A stretch of DNA of 6,339 nucleotides. It comes from Bordetella parapertussis. Lineage in GTDB: Bacteria > Pseudomonadota > Gammaproteobacteria > Burkholderiales > SG8-39. Shown here in pieces: positions 5,907-6,339 of this stretch. The translations under genes and the position numbers were made by a program. Under the pieces are notes generated by a model. That model ran no database searches and was not told the DNA's origin. It worked only from the letters and a program-made list of their open reading frames with translations. Within the stretch, counting starts at the first letter, position 1. Each line of letters starts with the position of its first letter. The stretch covers positions 1 to 6,339 of the forward strand of contig CAMDRY010000203.1 of NCBI GenBank assembly GCA_945906975.1. The letters run 5' to 3'.

Positions 5907-6160
5907 AGGGCAAAATTGGCTAAGCGCAAACAACAACCAACTCAGATCGAAAGAATTGTGCTGGGGTTGTGGCTCACCAGGTGAGCTTCAGTTGCCGGTG
6001 ACGCTGGACCTGGATTTGCGAACGCCGGTTCGATTGCGAAACGCGAAATCGAATCGGGCGCGAGACCGTGAGCCCTGTTCCCACGATCTCCGCGCGTTTG
6101 CGAATGGGTTTCAATGGGTGGTTTGGATACAATTGCGACTCCACCACCACTGAATTTTCC
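5907..6160. other. Stretch with no recognisable gene, between the nuclease fragment and the IS3-type end
   Basis: Short open frames exist on both strands (plus 5956-6153, minus 5974-6192), but none has a ribosome site, a recognisable motif or a protein-like composition. What is visible: a near-perfect inverted repeat GCTCACC-A-GGTGAGC at 5972-5986, a second inverted repeat TTCGATT/AATCGAA at 6029-6053 enclosing GCGAAACGCGA, and three direct copies of TTGCGAA at 6016, 6034 and 6098. It may be leftover from another mobile element or an intergenic region brought in by deletion. Confidence 0.4.
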
Positions 6161-6339
6161 CTTTTAGGTCCTGCCCCCTGTAGCCATACCAATCATTACG
6201 CAGGAATTCCGGTTGCAAGGTTAAAGGATTCCTTCGGTGGTGGGTTGCGTTGCATCGGCAGGATTTTGCCGAAGCAACGCGGCGAACTTGGCGGGCGGCA
6301 TCCGCCTGCAACTGCTGTGCGGGCGCACCTCGTTGTAGT
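6160..6339 (-). mobile_element. IS3-family insertion sequence, 3' end (continues beyond window)
   Basis: The minus strand carries the transposase C-terminus and about 60 bases of noncoding sequence after its stop, the usual layout of an IS3-type right end. The outer tip probably lies near 6160-6166, where GGTCCTGCCCCC reads outward-in as a plausible terminal inverted repeat. The other end is outside the window, so neither the inverted repeat pairing nor a target duplication can be shown. Confidence 0.55.
6221..6339 (-). CDS. IS3-family transposase (OrfB-type), C-terminal 38 residues
   Basis: Reading from the window edge on the minus strand gives (D)YNEVRPHSSC, then RRMPPAKFAALL, a polar tail and TAA at 6223-6221. 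The DYN-x-x-RPHSS motif followed by a PPA-x-F-A segment is characteristic of the end of the rve integrase domain in IS3-family OrfB transposases; the catalytic DDE residues would lie upstream, beyond the window. No frameshift or stop interrupts this part, so the transposase may be intact. The codon at 6338-6339 is partial. The exact IS3 subgroup cannot be decided from this length. Confidence 0.82.
   Translation of the reverse strand, partial: YNEVRPHSSCRRMPPAKFAALLRQNPADATQPTTEGIL

Overview
The window looks like part of a chromosome from a GC-rich betaproteobacterium of the Burkholderiales type. The best evidence is the tandem series of Bug/TctC-type periplasmic binding proteins without transporter membrane genes, a family greatly expanded in Bordetella, Cupriavidus, Achromobacter and relatives. 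The genus cannot be fixed from this sequence.

Left part (1-3953, plus strand): a compact co-directional cluster of five genes. In order: the C-terminal end of a Bug/TctC solute-binding protein (cut by the window edge), an Asp/Glu racemase-superfamily protein related to arylmalonate decarboxylase and maleate isomerase, two complete tandem Bug/TctC paralogues, and a second arylmalonate-decarboxylase-like protein. Gaps are 4 to 89 bases, so this is probably one transcription unit or its 3' half. The likely theme is capture of a carboxylate in the periplasm by the binding proteins and chemistry on a carboxylate in the cytoplasm by the racemase-fold enzymes; the substrate is not visible. The two racemase-fold proteins differ in an important way: the downstream one keeps the Cys expected of a catalytic arylmalonate-decarboxylase-like enzyme, while the upstream one has Gly there and has no Cys at either classical catalytic position.

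Right part (about 3960-6339, minus strand): a scarred accessory island. Reading along the minus strand from the right edge it holds the C-terminus of an IS3-family transposase with its IS end, about 250 bases without a recognisable gene, the C-terminal nuclease part of a large type III-like restriction endonuclease, an intact Bro-N domain gene overlapping it by 4 bases, the first 18 codons of what looks like the partner DNA methyltransferase, and then, joined inside that gene, the last 28 codons of an IS21-family istB followed by the IS21 end. The restriction-modification operon has therefore lost both the helicase part of its nuclease and nearly all of its methyltransferase, leaving the Bro-N gene as the only complete member.

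The most notable observations are the cysteine-less racemase-fold protein beside a cysteine-containing relative, and the base-resolved junction (4304-4307) where an IS21 remnant meets the methyltransferase start. I found no RNA genes, no CRISPR array and no convincing new system; the Bro-N gene inside the restriction-modification operon is the nearest thing to an under-described component.
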